DNA of 64,000 nt, from positions 1 through 64,000 of the forward strand of contig JAWKYD010000020.1 of the NCBI GenBank assembly GCA_041396685.1, in the 5' to 3' direction. The position numbers and the translations under genes were made by a program. Below, piece after piece: positions 1 to 8,409 of this stretch. The DNA comes from JAUIAI01 sp041396685. Lineage in GTDB: Bacteria; Pseudomonadota; Gammaproteobacteria; Burkholderiales; Burkholderiaceae_E. The first letter of the stretch is position 1, and every line of letters starts with the position of its first letter. The notes beneath the pieces are model-generated. The model had not been told where the DNA came from. It ran no database searches and saw nothing but the letters and a program-made list of their open reading frames with translations.

Positions 1-483
1 CTCGTCCAGCACCCGGGCGCTCGTCGATGCACGGCGCGCGAGTTTCACGAGCGGCATGCAAAGAATCTGATGACTGATCGTTTCGAAACCCAGCACCGGC
101 AGCATGCGCGCCACGCCCGCGGTCGCGCTCAGGTCGGTATAGGTGACATCTGCTCGCCGGGTAAGCGCCTTGAGCATCCAGAGCGCGTTCGCGCGCGCCT
201 GCGGCCGGACGTACCAGCTCGACAGATTGACGATCGCGCGCGGCATCGCGCCGGCATCGCGCTCGCTGGCGATCTCCAGAACCAGTCCGGCCGGGACGCC
301 ATCGATCAGGAGTAACTGCCCGAGCCGCCCCGAGCCGCCCGGCGGCGGCGATGCTGCGAGCCGCTCGAAGCCGCGTTGCCAGACGCGCGCCGGCATGGAC
401 GGAAAGCCCTCCCGCAGCAGGTCGAACGCCTGCTCGCGATCATCGCCACCGAAGTCGACGAGTTGCGGCACACCGGGCTTCAT
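1..483 (-). CDS. GNAT-like acyltransferase, 3' part missing (runs off window)
   Basis: The reading frame opens with ATG at 483 and stays open to the window edge (161 codons), so the C-terminus is missing. The ATG overlaps the stop of the upstream glycosyltransferase (ATGA), which indicates translational coupling. The visible part has an N-terminal strand-helix region (MKPGVPQLVDFGGDDREQ), then a core with the stretch NLSSWYVRPQARANALWML. This resembles the strand and acyl-CoA-binding turn of GNAT-like proteins found in polysaccharide clusters. The fold is inferred from that pattern alone. Its place behind two GT4 enzymes suggests it modifies a sugar or lipid intermediate. Confidence 0.6.
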   Translation of the reverse strand, partial: MKPGVPQLVDFGGDDREQAFDLLREGFPSMPARVWQRGFERLAASPPPGGSGRLGQLLLIDGVPAGLVLEIASERDAGAMPRAIVNLSSWYVRPQARANALWMLKALTRRADVTYTDLSATAGVARMLPVLGFETISHQILCMPLVKLARRASTSARVLDE

Positions 484-1598
484 TGCAGAACCGCCCGGTA
501 GAGATCGAGGTGACCGCTGAGACAGCTTTGCATGCTGAAACGCTCACCGACCCGCTGGCGCAGACGCGCACCCCGACGCAGACTTTCCTGCGGGTCGCGC
601 AGCACGTCGATCATCGTTGCCACCAGCCCGGACGGTGCCGTGAGATAGCCGCATCGGTCACCGAGAATCGTCGGCAGACCGCCCACCGGCGGTGCGATCA
701 CCGGCATCGCGACGGCCCCTGCCTCGAGCACCGCCATGGGCAGGCCTTCGTACTCCGACGCCATCACCAGCGCGTGACACTGCTCGAACAACGGGGCCAC
801 GCGCGATTGCATGCCGAGAAAGCGCACCAGCCCGCGCAGGGCGAGCTGATCGACCAGTTGCTCGAGCTTGGGGCGCGTGGGTCCGTCGCCGGAGATCCAG
901 AGTTCGCAGCGCGCGATGCCGCTGATGCGTCCATCGCGACGCATCGCCTCGATTTCGGCCATCGCCCGGATCAGGAGATCGACGTGCTTCTCCGGGGTCA
1001 GGCGCCCCAGGTAGAGGAATCGGACCGGCTCGCGCTCCGATGGCGCCCGACGCGGCGCGCGATGCGCGTCGAAGGGCACGCCATTCGGAATGATCGAGAC
1101 GCGACGCGTGTTCAGTTCGGGATGCTGATCGGGCCCGAACAGGATGTCGGCATCGCGCAGCACGCGGGTCCAATGCAGGAACGCCGCCCGACGCGGGCTG
1201 AAGCCGCCATAGTTGTGACTGGTGAACACGACGCGGGCCCGTGGTGCGATCATGCGCAACAGATAGCCGACGACCAGGCTGTGAAACAGGTGGGCGTGAA
1301 TCAGCCCGATGCGCTCGCGGCGGACGATCCGGATCAGTTCGAGCAGCCCACGTGCAATGTCGGTCGGGCGACGGCTCATGTTCAGGGCCCGGACATCGAA
1401 CCCGGTCGTGTCGACCTGCTCGAGCAACTCGACATCGGTCTCCAGGCCGACCACGATCACCCGCCAACCGCTCTCGACGAGACCGCGCGCGAGTTGCAAC
1501 GTCAGTCGCTCGGCACCGCCAACGCCAAGACCGGAGACCAGCAGCAGTATCGCGGAGGCGGGCCGACCGGTCGCAGCGATCGGGGTGGCGTCCGTCAT
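480..1598 (-). CDS. GT4-family glycosyltransferase
   Basis: This 372-residue protein has the GT-B layout. The N-terminal Rossmann domain begins ILLLVSGLGVGGAERLTLQLA, the glycine-rich opening typical of GT4 enzymes. The C-terminal nucleotide-sugar domain carries FLYLGRLTPEKHVDLL and the E-x7-E motif in EYEGLPMAVLEAGAVAMP. It should transfer a sugar from a nucleotide-sugar donor during exopolysaccharide, O-antigen or glycolipid assembly at the inner face of the inner membrane. The frame extends 38 codons further upstream, but ATG 1598 is preferred: it overlaps the stop of the upstream gene (ATGA) and gives a standard N-terminus. Donor and acceptor cannot be predicted. Confidence 0.88.
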   Translation of the reverse strand: MTDATPIAATGRPASAILLLVSGLGVGGAERLTLQLARGLVESGWRVIVVGLETDVELLEQVDTTGFDVRALNMSRRPTDIARGLLELIRIVRRERIGLIHAHLFHSLVVGYLLRMIAPRARVVFTSHNYGGFSPRRAAFLHWTRVLRDADILFGPDQHPELNTRRVSIIPNGVPFDAHRAPRRAPSEREPVRFLYLGRLTPEKHVDLLIRAMAEIEAMRRDGRISGIARCELWISGDGPTRPKLEQLVDQLALRGLVRFLGMQSRVAPLFEQCHALVMASEYEGLPMAVLEAGAVAMPVIAPPVGGLPTILGDRCGYLTAPSGLVATMIDVLRDPQESLRRGARLRQRVGERFSMQSCLSGHLDLYRAVLQ

Positions 1599-2785
1599 GT
1601 CGCCGGGCGCCCGGCGCCGAAGGCCTGCCGGATCTCGCTCAAGCGCCGCACCAGTACCCCGCGCGGCTGTTCGACGAGCGCATCGAGGTACAGTCCGGCC
1701 ACCTTCGCGCACATCGGCTCGAGCTGAAAGAGCGCCTCGTATCGCTGACGCGACGCCCGGCCCAGACGCGCGCGCAACTCCGGATCGTCGAGCAGGCGCT
1801 GCAAGGCATCGCGCAAGCCATCGACATAGCCGATCGGCACCAACATCCCGTTGACGCCGTGTTCGACCAATTCACATACCCCACCCGCATCCGACGCAAC
1901 CACCGGCAGGCCGGCCCGCATCGCCTCGATGATCGACAGCGGCAGGCCTTCGTAGCGCGAGACCAGCACGAAGACGCCGGCCCCCGCCAGATGCGACGGT
2001 ACGTCCGTCGTTTCGCCCACGAATCGAACCCGATCGATCGCCGGACCAGCCCAGGTCTGGCCATCGCGACGGAACTCCTGTTCGCGCGTGCCGGCGCCAA
2101 TGCAGGTGAAGGTTGCGCGCGTGCAAAGTCCCGCGAACGCGCGCAGCGCGGTTTCGTGATCCTTGGACCAGTCCACCCGCGCAACCATGACGATGCCATC
2201 GCTCATTGCCGGATCGGCGCGCGATTCCTGGTCGCGGACGCCGTTGTGGACCACCACCATCCGCGGCGCTTCGAGTCCCAGTTCGCTGCGAGCCACCTCG
2301 GCGTCCGCCGCCGAGACCGCGATGTAGCGGCTGCCCAGCGGCGCCAGCCATCGCTCGGTGATACGCACGATCCGACTCTGGCGTTTCGGTCGTCCCATGC
2401 CGAAGCCCCAGCCATGCACGGTGAACACGACCGGTACCGCGGTCATCAGACCCGCAATGCGGGCGACCATCCCGGCCTTGGTGCTGTGCGCGTGGACCAG
2501 ACTCGCCCGCGTCGCGCGGATCAAGCGGACGAGCGCAAAGATCGTTCGTAGATCGGCGATCGGCGAGATCCGACTGGCCAACCGCGGCAGCAGCCGTGTG
2601 TCGATGCCCTGCCCGGCCAGCAGACGCTTGATGGGCCCGTCCTCGCCGAATGCGACGATCAGGTGAAAGCGGTCGCGCAATTCCGACACGAGGTCACGGA
2701 CATGAGACGGCGCTCCCGCGAGATCGGCATTGGTGACGACGATCAGCACCACCGGCTTGTCGCCGGCGCTCGCATCGGTACGCAT
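1595..2785 (-). CDS. GT4-family glycosyltransferase
   Basis: A second, divergent GT4 enzyme of 396 residues. The N-terminal domain starts PVVLIVVTNADLAGAPSHV. It has LVHAHSTKAGMVARIAG and VPVVFTVHGWGFG, as in the acceptor domain of WbpH/PglA-like transferases. The C-terminal domain has MVARVDWSKDHETALRA and the E-x7-E motif in EGLPLSIIEAMRAGLPVVAS. It is the first visible gene of a minus-strand operon whose members overlap by four bases. Likely role: a step in surface polysaccharide or glycolipid assembly. The substrate is unknown. Confidence 0.88.
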   Translation of the reverse strand: MRTDASAGDKPVVLIVVTNADLAGAPSHVRDLVSELRDRFHLIVAFGEDGPIKRLLAGQGIDTRLLPRLASRISPIADLRTIFALVRLIRATRASLVHAHSTKAGMVARIAGLMTAVPVVFTVHGWGFGMGRPKRQSRIVRITERWLAPLGSRYIAVSAADAEVARSELGLEAPRMVVVHNGVRDQESRADPAMSDGIVMVARVDWSKDHETALRAFAGLCTRATFTCIGAGTREQEFRRDGQTWAGPAIDRVRFVGETTDVPSHLAGAGVFVLVSRYEGLPLSIIEAMRAGLPVVASDAGGVCELVEHGVNGMLVPIGYVDGLRDALQRLLDDPELRARLGRASRQRYEALFQLEPMCAKVAGLYLDALVEQPRGVLVRRLSEIRQAFGAGRPAT

Positions 2786-3274
2786 GCTCTCCTCGGATGA
2801 CGCGATCGGCCGACGGTCACGTCCGACGATCGCGGGTAGTCGCGGTACAACGCCATTGCCGCCGAGTATCGAGCGGGCCTCTCGTTCCCTGGCATGGAGG
2901 GGCGTCGTTTGACCTCCTGGCGAATTCGATCGTCACGTTGCCACAGGGTTTGCTTCGATCGGTTCGCCATTGAGGCGTTTCGAAGAATTCTTTCAGACGC
3001 GGACAGGCCGGCCGCGGAACTATTTCTCAGTCGCGCGGTCCGCAGAGGGGGTCCGCATGCGCACGCTCGGCGAGCGTCAACGGCATCGACACACGTCGAT
3101 GATCGAACCGCGGGATCGTGTCGGACGCGCTGACATTGCATCGCTCGATGCGTTTGCCCGCACCGCGTCGAGCGCCGGTCAATGGGTAATCGTTCCTCGG
3201 CAGCGCCGACCGTTTGATCTACGGTCCGACCGGGTACGCGCACCCATCATGCCGACCACCGCCGAACAGGATCG
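2786..3274. other. Divergent intergenic region, no gene seen
   Basis: These 489 bases separate the minus-strand glycosyltransferase operon from the plus-strand sulfatase-family gene, so promoters for both should lie here. Open frames exist but are arginine-rich and look like high-GC noise. I found no convincing sigma-70 pair. A single TTTCAG near 2990 lacks the second half-site of the PmrA-like box found later in the window. Confidence 0.5.
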
Positions 3275-5020
3275 ATGTCGAAGTCAGACCCCAGCACGAA
3301 CTCGTTGCATCTCGGACCACGACAGAGTCGGCCCGCCTCACCCGCGGGCGCGCGTCGGTCATCGACGGACTGGCGCCGCATCCGTCACTGGCTCCTGATC
3401 CTCTGGGTCGGAATCGGTTTCGTCGCGCTCGACGGCCTGGACGTGCTGACCCGCGTCGACACGGTCGGCGTGAACATCGACGGCCGGTCCTGGATCGAAC
3501 GCTTGAAACAACTCGTGTTCCTGTCGCCTCATCTGCTGGCGATCGCCGCCCTGCTCGCCTGCATGACGATGCGGCGGTGGCTGGCATTGAGCGTCCTGTG
3601 CCTTCTGTTCACGCTGACGGTGATCGACCTCAGCGTGCTCCTGATCCTGGGCCATCCGGCGAGCCTCACCCACGTGTCGATGCTCAATTCGGCCGTCGGC
3701 CATGCGTCCGATGCCATCGAAGAGCACGCACGCGCAATCGCGTGGGCGGTCGGGCTGAGCGCGCTCTACTTCCTGCCGATGTTCGTCGCGGTCGTGCGGC
3801 GCCGGGCCAAGGGATCGCGGCGCGCGGCGCTGGTGTTCACAGGCTGCACCGCCCTGTTGTTCACGATGTACCTCGGCCTGTTGGTGAGCAAGGGCGAGGA
3901 TGTCCTGATCGGCTTTCCGCGCGGATTCGCCTATGGCTTCGGCTCGCTCGGTCTGGTCATCAATGACGCCATCGCCGAGCTCGACCCGCAGCCGAACCTG
4001 GCGACCGATGGCCCCGCAGCGCCGCTGGCTCGCACGATCGTGATGGTCATCGACGAATCGATCGCCTATGCCGAGATGGCCCGCATGCCACTGGACACCC
4101 AGGGCGTCATCGACTACGGCCGCGCGTACTCGGCGGCGAACTGCTCGGCCACCGCGAACTACGTGCTTCGCAAGGGCGGCTGGCGGCGCGCGGAGAGTGC
4201 CGAACGCATCGCCGTATCGCGCATCGAAAGCCTCTTCTCACTGGCCAGGCGCGCCGGCTTCGCGACCGTCTACGTCGACAATCAACGCGTGCTGCGCGAC
4301 CCGTCGACGAAGAACTATATCGACGGCACGGAGCTGGCCGCCGTCGATCACGTGATCGAATCCCAGGAGACCCGCCCCTGGCGCGATCTGCGCTCACTGG
4401 CAGCGATCACGGCGCTGATCGGCAGACAAGGCGGCTCGTTGCGCGGCCGGCCGGTGTTCGTGCTGATCAACAAGGCGGGCACGCACTTTCCCTATCGTGG
4501 CTCATTGCCACCGGGCATGGCAACCGGCGATCGCATGACCGACTATCGGCGCTCTCTCGCGCGCAGTACGCAGCATTTCATGGTCGAGCTGAGCCGCATT
4601 GTCGATGATCGCACCTTGATCTTCTATACCTCGGACCATGGGCAGGATTTCGCCGGCCGCAACACTCACTGCAAGGCCGGCGCGGAGATCAGCCCCGATG
4701 AATACGCGGTACCCATGATGTTGATCACGCACGACCAGGCGCTGGTCGAACGCCTGGCGAGATCACGCGAGCGTTTTCTGAATCGCCTGACCCACCTCGA
4801 GTTCTCCGAATCGGTGCGCAATGCGCTCGGCTACTCGACGGCCGGAATCGGCTCGGTGTTCAAGGAGAACGACCCACCCTTGCCGCATGCATTCTGCGGC
4901 CTTTATGGCGCGCCAACGGCGATCTTCGGCGTGCTGCCGCGCTGCCTGCCGCTCGAGGCGGCGCCCGATTCCCCGCTCGGCGCGGCGACCCGCGGGCCGC
5001 AACACAATCCCGGCACCTGA
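3275..5020 (+). CDS. Membrane-anchored sulfatase/phosphoethanolamine-transferase superfamily protein
   Basis: The 581-residue protein has an N-terminal block of about five hydrophobic segments (roughly residues 35-210: LLILWVGIGFVALDGL, HLLAIAALLACM, LALSVLCLLFTLTVIDLSVL, ALYFLPMFVAVV, ALLFTMYLGLLV). A periplasmic alkaline-phosphatase-like domain follows. It contains TIVMVIDESIAY (metal-binding Asp/Glu), NCSATANYVLRKGG at the nucleophile position, GTHFPYRG and FYTSDHGQD (metal-binding Asp-His). This is the layout of EptA/OpgE-like phosphoethanolamine transferases and related sulfatases. The nucleophile is probably the Thr or Ser of CSAT. Substrate may be lipid A, a glycan or a lipid carrier. 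The divergent glycosyltransferases suggest a glycan. The start follows an open leader without a strong ribosome site. Confidence 0.8.
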   Translation: MSKSDPSTNSLHLGPRQSRPASPAGARRSSTDWRRIRHWLLILWVGIGFVALDGLDVLTRVDTVGVNIDGRSWIERLKQLVFLSPHLLAIAALLACMTMRRWLALSVLCLLFTLTVIDLSVLLILGHPASLTHVSMLNSAVGHASDAIEEHARAIAWAVGLSALYFLPMFVAVVRRRAKGSRRAALVFTGCTALLFTMYLGLLVSKGEDVLIGFPRGFAYGFGSLGLVINDAIAELDPQPNLATDGPAAPLARTIVMVIDESIAYAEMARMPLDTQGVIDYGRAYSAANCSATANYVLRKGGWRRAESAERIAVSRIESLFSLARRAGFATVYVDNQRVLRDPSTKNYIDGTELAAVDHVIESQETRPWRDLRSLAAITALIGRQGGSLRGRPVFVLINKAGTHFPYRGSLPPGMATGDRMTDYRRSLARSTQHFMVELSRIVDDRTLIFYTSDHGQDFAGRNTHCKAGAEISPDEYAVPMMLITHDQALVERLARSRERFLNRLTHLEFSESVRNALGYSTAGIGSVFKENDPPLPHAFCGLYGAPTAIFGVLPRCLPLEAAPDSPLGAATRGPQHNPGT

Positions 5021-5030
5021 GACCGTCGGG

Positions 5031-6029
5031 TCAGGCCCGCAGCGGTACTCGGACGTCGGCCGGGCAATCGCGGATGTAGGCCTGCAACAGGGCGTCCGCG
5101 TCCGCATCCCGTTCGAAGCCGAGCGCCAGCGCGCGCGGCGTCTCGAACTCGCAGGCCCAGGTCTTGGACATCTCGGTGATGGTCGGGTCGAGGCACTCGC
5201 CGACCTTGCCACCGATGCCGGCGATCCGCTCGAGCGCGTCGACGGCGTCCTGCATGCTGACCGCCCGACCCGGCAGGTTGATCGCGCTCCAGGGTGACAG
5301 TTCGCGCGGCGCGAGCCGTAGTGCATGGACCAGATTGCCGGCGACCACTCGTGGCGACGCACACCACATGCGTGTCTGGCGCGGCACCGGCAGGGAATAC
5401 GCGCGCCCGGCCAGGGGCTCTCGCCAGACCGCCGACGAAAATCCCGTGGCCGCCCCGTTGGGTGAGCCCGGGCGGACGACGACCGCCGGCAGGCGCAGGC
5501 TGCAACCGCGAACGACGCCGCGCCGGCGGTGATCGTGCAGCAGCACCTCGCCGCACAGCTTCTGGGCGCCATAGGACAGCAGCGGCATCGGCTGCGTCTG
5601 GTCATCGACCACGGCGGGCATGCCGACTCCGAACACCGCGATCGAACTCGAGAAGATCAGGTGCGGGCAGTGCCCGAGCCGCGCGCTGCGCGCAAGCAAG
5701 TGGCGCATGCCGTCGAGGTTGACGCGCATGCCCAGGTCGAGATCCGCCTCGGCGGTACCGCTGACCACTGCGGCAAGGTGGAAGACGACACCGGTGTCGG
5801 CATCGAAGCAGGCTTCGAGCGACTCGGCCCGCGAAATGTCGCCGACCACGTAGCGCACGCGCGGATCGACGATCGCGCCGCTGCCGCGATCGAGACAGAC
5901 GATGCCTTCGATGTCGTGCAACGTGGTGCGGCCATCATCGCCGGCGAGCTCGACCTTACCCCGGTCGAGCAGATGTCCGAGAAGTGCTTGACCGACGAAG
6001 CCGGCGCCGCCTGTGATCAGGATCTTCAT
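5031..6029 (-). CDS. denD: NAD-dependent epimerase/dehydratase, D-erythronate dehydrogenase-like
   Basis: A 332-residue extended SDR. The N-terminus MKILITGGAGFVGQALLGHL has the TGxxGxxG NAD site. Catalytic residues are Ser in FSSSIAVFG and Tyr/Lys in SYGAQK. The tail has KTWACEFETPRALALGFE. The set SYGAQKLCGE, LRLPAVVVRPGSPNGAATGFSSAVWREPLAG and the MWCASPRVVAGNLVHA region resembles DenD, which oxidises D-erythronate at C2 in four-carbon acid sugar catabolism. No kinase or decarboxylase partner is adjacent, so the physiological substrate is inferred. ATG 6029 is chosen over an ATG nine codons upstream because it begins directly at the Rossmann strand. Confidence 0.75.
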   Translation of the reverse strand: MKILITGGAGFVGQALLGHLLDRGKVELAGDDGRTTLHDIEGIVCLDRGSGAIVDPRVRYVVGDISRAESLEACFDADTGVVFHLAAVVSGTAEADLDLGMRVNLDGMRHLLARSARLGHCPHLIFSSSIAVFGVGMPAVVDDQTQPMPLLSYGAQKLCGEVLLHDHRRRGVVRGCSLRLPAVVVRPGSPNGAATGFSSAVWREPLAGRAYSLPVPRQTRMWCASPRVVAGNLVHALRLAPRELSPWSAINLPGRAVSMQDAVDALERIAGIGGKVGECLDPTITEMSKTWACEFETPRALALGFERDADADALLQAYIRDCPADVRVPLRA

Positions 6030-6135
6030 CTGTCGGTACCTCCCGAAAATCGCCATTGTGGGTCACGCGGCGGGAACGCGCGAATCGCCGATCGCCCGGC
6101 CGAGACAAGTCCGCGGGCGCCTCGGCGCGGGTGCC

Positions 6136-6984
6136 TCAAGCGTGGTGCCGGGGTCGAAGACCGCGGGCGGCCCGAAACACGGCCGGATCGTCATAGAAGC
6201 CGGCTTGCTCGTTGTCCGCCCACCAGCCCGGTATGCCGAGCACCGGCAATGGATGCAAGGCATCGCCCATCGGCAGACCGGCCGCGATCATCGCCGCGAG
6301 CCGCGCGTCGACATGGCGGCGCGGCAATGCCGGTTCGACCGGCAGGATCCAGGCACGGCCGCAGACCGCCTTGAACGGCTGGCGCAGTTTGTCGAGCAGA
6401 CCATGACCGACCGACCAGATTCGCACATGCCGGTCGAAGGCCTCACGATCGGTGACGAACAGCGTCTGCCAGCCGTGCGCGCGCAGCGCCGCACGCAGCC
6501 GCGGCTGATCGCAGACCATGACGAGCCCGCTCTCGTCGAACAAGGTGATCGAATCGCGCCCCGCGCTGCGTCCGTTGCCTGTCGGACACTCGCGCGTCTG
6601 CACACGGATCAGCCGGCACTGCGCCTCATTGAGCGCGCGCTTGGTCGACGACCAGGCAAGCCAGACGAGCGCGTTGTACCAATCGTGCCAGACACCATGG
6701 CCCTCGCAACGCGTCGGCACCTCGCCATGACGACCGATGTGCGTCTCGTACCCGACCGCCGACAGACGCCCGAGGGAGCCGGCGTCGATGAAGCGCAGCG
6801 GCCGATCGGGGCCCGCCCGCAGGCCGGCACTCGCCGCCGCCTCGTTCAGCGCATTCAGAGAATCGGGTCCGAGCCGATCGTCGCGATCCGGTGGCCGGCC
6901 GCCCTGCGCGATGACGGCCGCGAGCGCATCTTCGAGCCCCGCCTCCCACGGCCCGGTCGGCGCCTTTTGCAACGTGCCGAGCAA
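6136..6984 (-). CDS. DUF3025 domain-containing protein
   Basis: The 282-residue protein matches my recollection of the DUF3025 family. It contains YETHIGRHGEVPTRCEGHGVWHDWYNALVWLAWSSTK-type sequence in its first half, with the conserved ETHI, GEVPTR and NALVWL blocks. A later block reads LPVLGIPGWWADNEQAGFYDDPAVFR. Function is unknown and no signal peptide or membrane segment is visible. It lies three bases after the pyrC stop and probably shares that transcript. The start used is TTG at 6984, placed just after the pyrC stop. A later start is possible, but the conserved core lies well inside. Confidence 0.78.
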   Translation of the reverse strand: MLGTLQKAPTGPWEAGLEDALAAVIAQGGRPPDRDDRLGPDSLNALNEAAASAGLRAGPDRPLRFIDAGSLGRLSAVGYETHIGRHGEVPTRCEGHGVWHDWYNALVWLAWSSTKRALNEAQCRLIRVQTRECPTGNGRSAGRDSITLFDESGLVMVCDQPRLRAALRAHGWQTLFVTDREAFDRHVRIWSVGHGLLDKLRQPFKAVCGRAWILPVEPALPRRHVDARLAAMIAAGLPMGDALHPLPVLGIPGWWADNEQAGFYDDPAVFRAARGLRPRHHA

Positions 6985-6987
6985 CGC

Positions 6988-8049
6988 TCACCCCACGAAA
7001 TGCCACGGCAGGCTTTCGCCACCGGCCAGGGGCACGATCTCATGCTCGCCATAGGGCAGGCGCTCGGGGATCGGCATCGACTCGCGCACCAATGTCACCG
7101 TGCCCCGGTTGCGCGGCACGCCGTAGAAATCCGGGCCGTGAAACGCGGCGAAGGCCTCCAGCCGATCGAGTCGGCCAACGCGCTCGAACGCCGTGGCATA
7201 CAGGGCCAGGGCATGCGGCGCGCTGAAGCAACCGGCGCAGCCGGCCGCATGCTCCTTCAGGTGAGCGGCGTGCGGGGCGCTGTCGGTGCCCAGGAAGAAG
7301 CGCGGATTGCCCGAGGTGGCGGCCTCGACCAATGCCAACCGGTGATGCTCGCGCTTGAGCACCGGCAGGCAATACCAGTGCGGGCGCAGTCCGCCCGAGA
7401 AGATCGCATTGCGGTTGTAGAGCAGATGCTGTGGCGTGATGGTGGCGCCGATCGGGCCTTCGGCGTCACGTACGTAGTGCGCACCCTGCTCGGTCGTGAT
7501 GTGTTCGAACACCACCGGCAGCTCGGGGAAGTCGCGCCGCAGCGGAATCATGACGCGCTCGACGAACACGGCCTCGCGGTCGAAGACATCGACCGCGGCA
7601 TCGTTGACCTCGCCATGGATCAACAAGGGCATGCGGTGCCGCTGCATGGCCTCGAGCACGCTGCGCACATGTGCGACATCGGTGACACCGGCATCGGAAT
7701 TGGTGGTGGCACCAGCGGGATAGAGCTTGACCGCCACCACATGGCCGCTGGCGGCGGCGGCGTCGATCTCGGCCGCCGGCGTGCGATCGGTCAGGTAAAG
7801 CGTCATCAGCGGCGTGAACCCGGCCGCGCGCTCGTCACCGCTGCTGCGCAGCGCGGCCATGATTCGCTCGCGATAGGCCAGTGCCTGCGCCACCGTGGTC
7901 ACCGGCGGCTTGAGATTGGGCATGACGATCGCGCGTGCGAACTGGCGCGCGCTGGCGGCCACCACGCTGGCCATGGCGGTCCCGTCGCGCAGATGCAGAT
8001 GCCAGTCGTCCGGGCGGGTGATCCGCAAGGTCTGGGGCGATGTGGTCAT
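6988..8049 (-). CDS. pyrC: Dihydroorotase
   Basis: A 353-residue E. coli-type dihydroorotase, which interconverts N-carbamoyl-L-aspartate and dihydroorotate in pyrimidine synthesis. Visible features are the metal-binding HxH in DDWHLHLRDG near residue 17, the carboxylated-lysine region VAVKLYPAGATTNSDAGV near residue 105, histidines in LLIHGEVND and VVFEHIT, and the catalytic Asp in FFLGTDSAPH. Length and order match the family. It follows a 360-bp gap that holds two hairpins, and is followed at three bases by the DUF3025 gene. Confidence 0.96.
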   Translation of the reverse strand: MTTSPQTLRITRPDDWHLHLRDGTAMASVVAASARQFARAIVMPNLKPPVTTVAQALAYRERIMAALRSSGDERAAGFTPLMTLYLTDRTPAAEIDAAAASGHVVAVKLYPAGATTNSDAGVTDVAHVRSVLEAMQRHRMPLLIHGEVNDAAVDVFDREAVFVERVMIPLRRDFPELPVVFEHITTEQGAHYVRDAEGPIGATITPQHLLYNRNAIFSGGLRPHWYCLPVLKREHHRLALVEAATSGNPRFFLGTDSAPHAAHLKEHAAGCAGCFSAPHALALYATAFERVGRLDRLEAFAAFHGPDFYGVPRNRGTVTLVRESMPIPERLPYGEHEIVPLAGGESLPWHFVG

Positions 8050-8182
8050 CGGCGACTCCTGCCGGAAAGAGATGTCGGGCCGGGGGTGGCGCGCGGCCAG
8101 GACGTTGCCGCAGGCCGGTCGACCCCTTGCGACCTGGTGAACCGAAACCGGGACGGAGCCCGCGCAGGGCCCCCAATGAGAA

Positions 8183-8205
8183 GAAGCCCGGCAGCGCCGG
8201 GCTTC
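8183..8205 (-). terminator. Hairpin terminator downstream of the dehydrogenase gene
   Basis: A perfect 10-bp inverted repeat (GAAGCCCGGC / GCCGGGCTTC) with a 3-nt loop. On the minus strand it is followed by a T-rich run (TTCTTCTC), as in an intrinsic terminator. It would end transcription from the 10.4-8.4 kb operon before pyrC. Confidence 0.6.
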
Positions 8206-8264
8206 AATGCAGCGTTCGTTTCGAACCGCTGCGCAGTACAGTCACCCCCCTGGATGCCTGCCTG

Positions 8265-8298
8265 CAAGACCGTTGTGTGTACGAATGTACCGGTCTTG
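8265..8298. repeat. Inverted repeat in the pyrC upstream region
   Basis: The arms CAAGACCG and CGGTCTTG flank 18 bases that contain a smaller GTAC-GAAT-GTAC palindrome. On the plus strand the repeat is followed by four T residues. It may be a leader hairpin of pyrC, an operator or part of a terminator. The sequence does not decide between these. Confidence 0.45.
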
Positions 8299-8409
8299 TT
8301 TTGTAACGGTGCCAACTGTAACCGGTTTTACACGAAACACCAAACGTTGAATTCGCGCCTTGACAAAGCCGGTCGAACGAACGGCAAATTCGGCCGGCCA
8401 GTCGGTCGG

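Larger units (their letters stand above)
8050..8409. other. Intergenic region between dehydrogenase gene and pyrC
   Basis: No gene is visible in these 360 bases. On the minus strand they contain, in order, a relatively A+T-rich patch with repeated TGTA motifs (8278-8325), an imperfect inverted repeat (8265-8298) and a compact terminator-like hairpin (8183-8205) before the pyrC start. Confidence 0.6.

Noticed and set aside
2986..2997. TTTCAG before the sulfatase-family gene as a fourth PmrA-like box
   Set aside because: No second nTTnAG half-site at 11-bp spacing; the matching position reads TCGAAG.
8360..8390. Plus-strand TTGACA near 8360 as a promoter
   Set aside because: No acceptable -10 follows at 16-18 bases and no plus-strand gene lies downstream.
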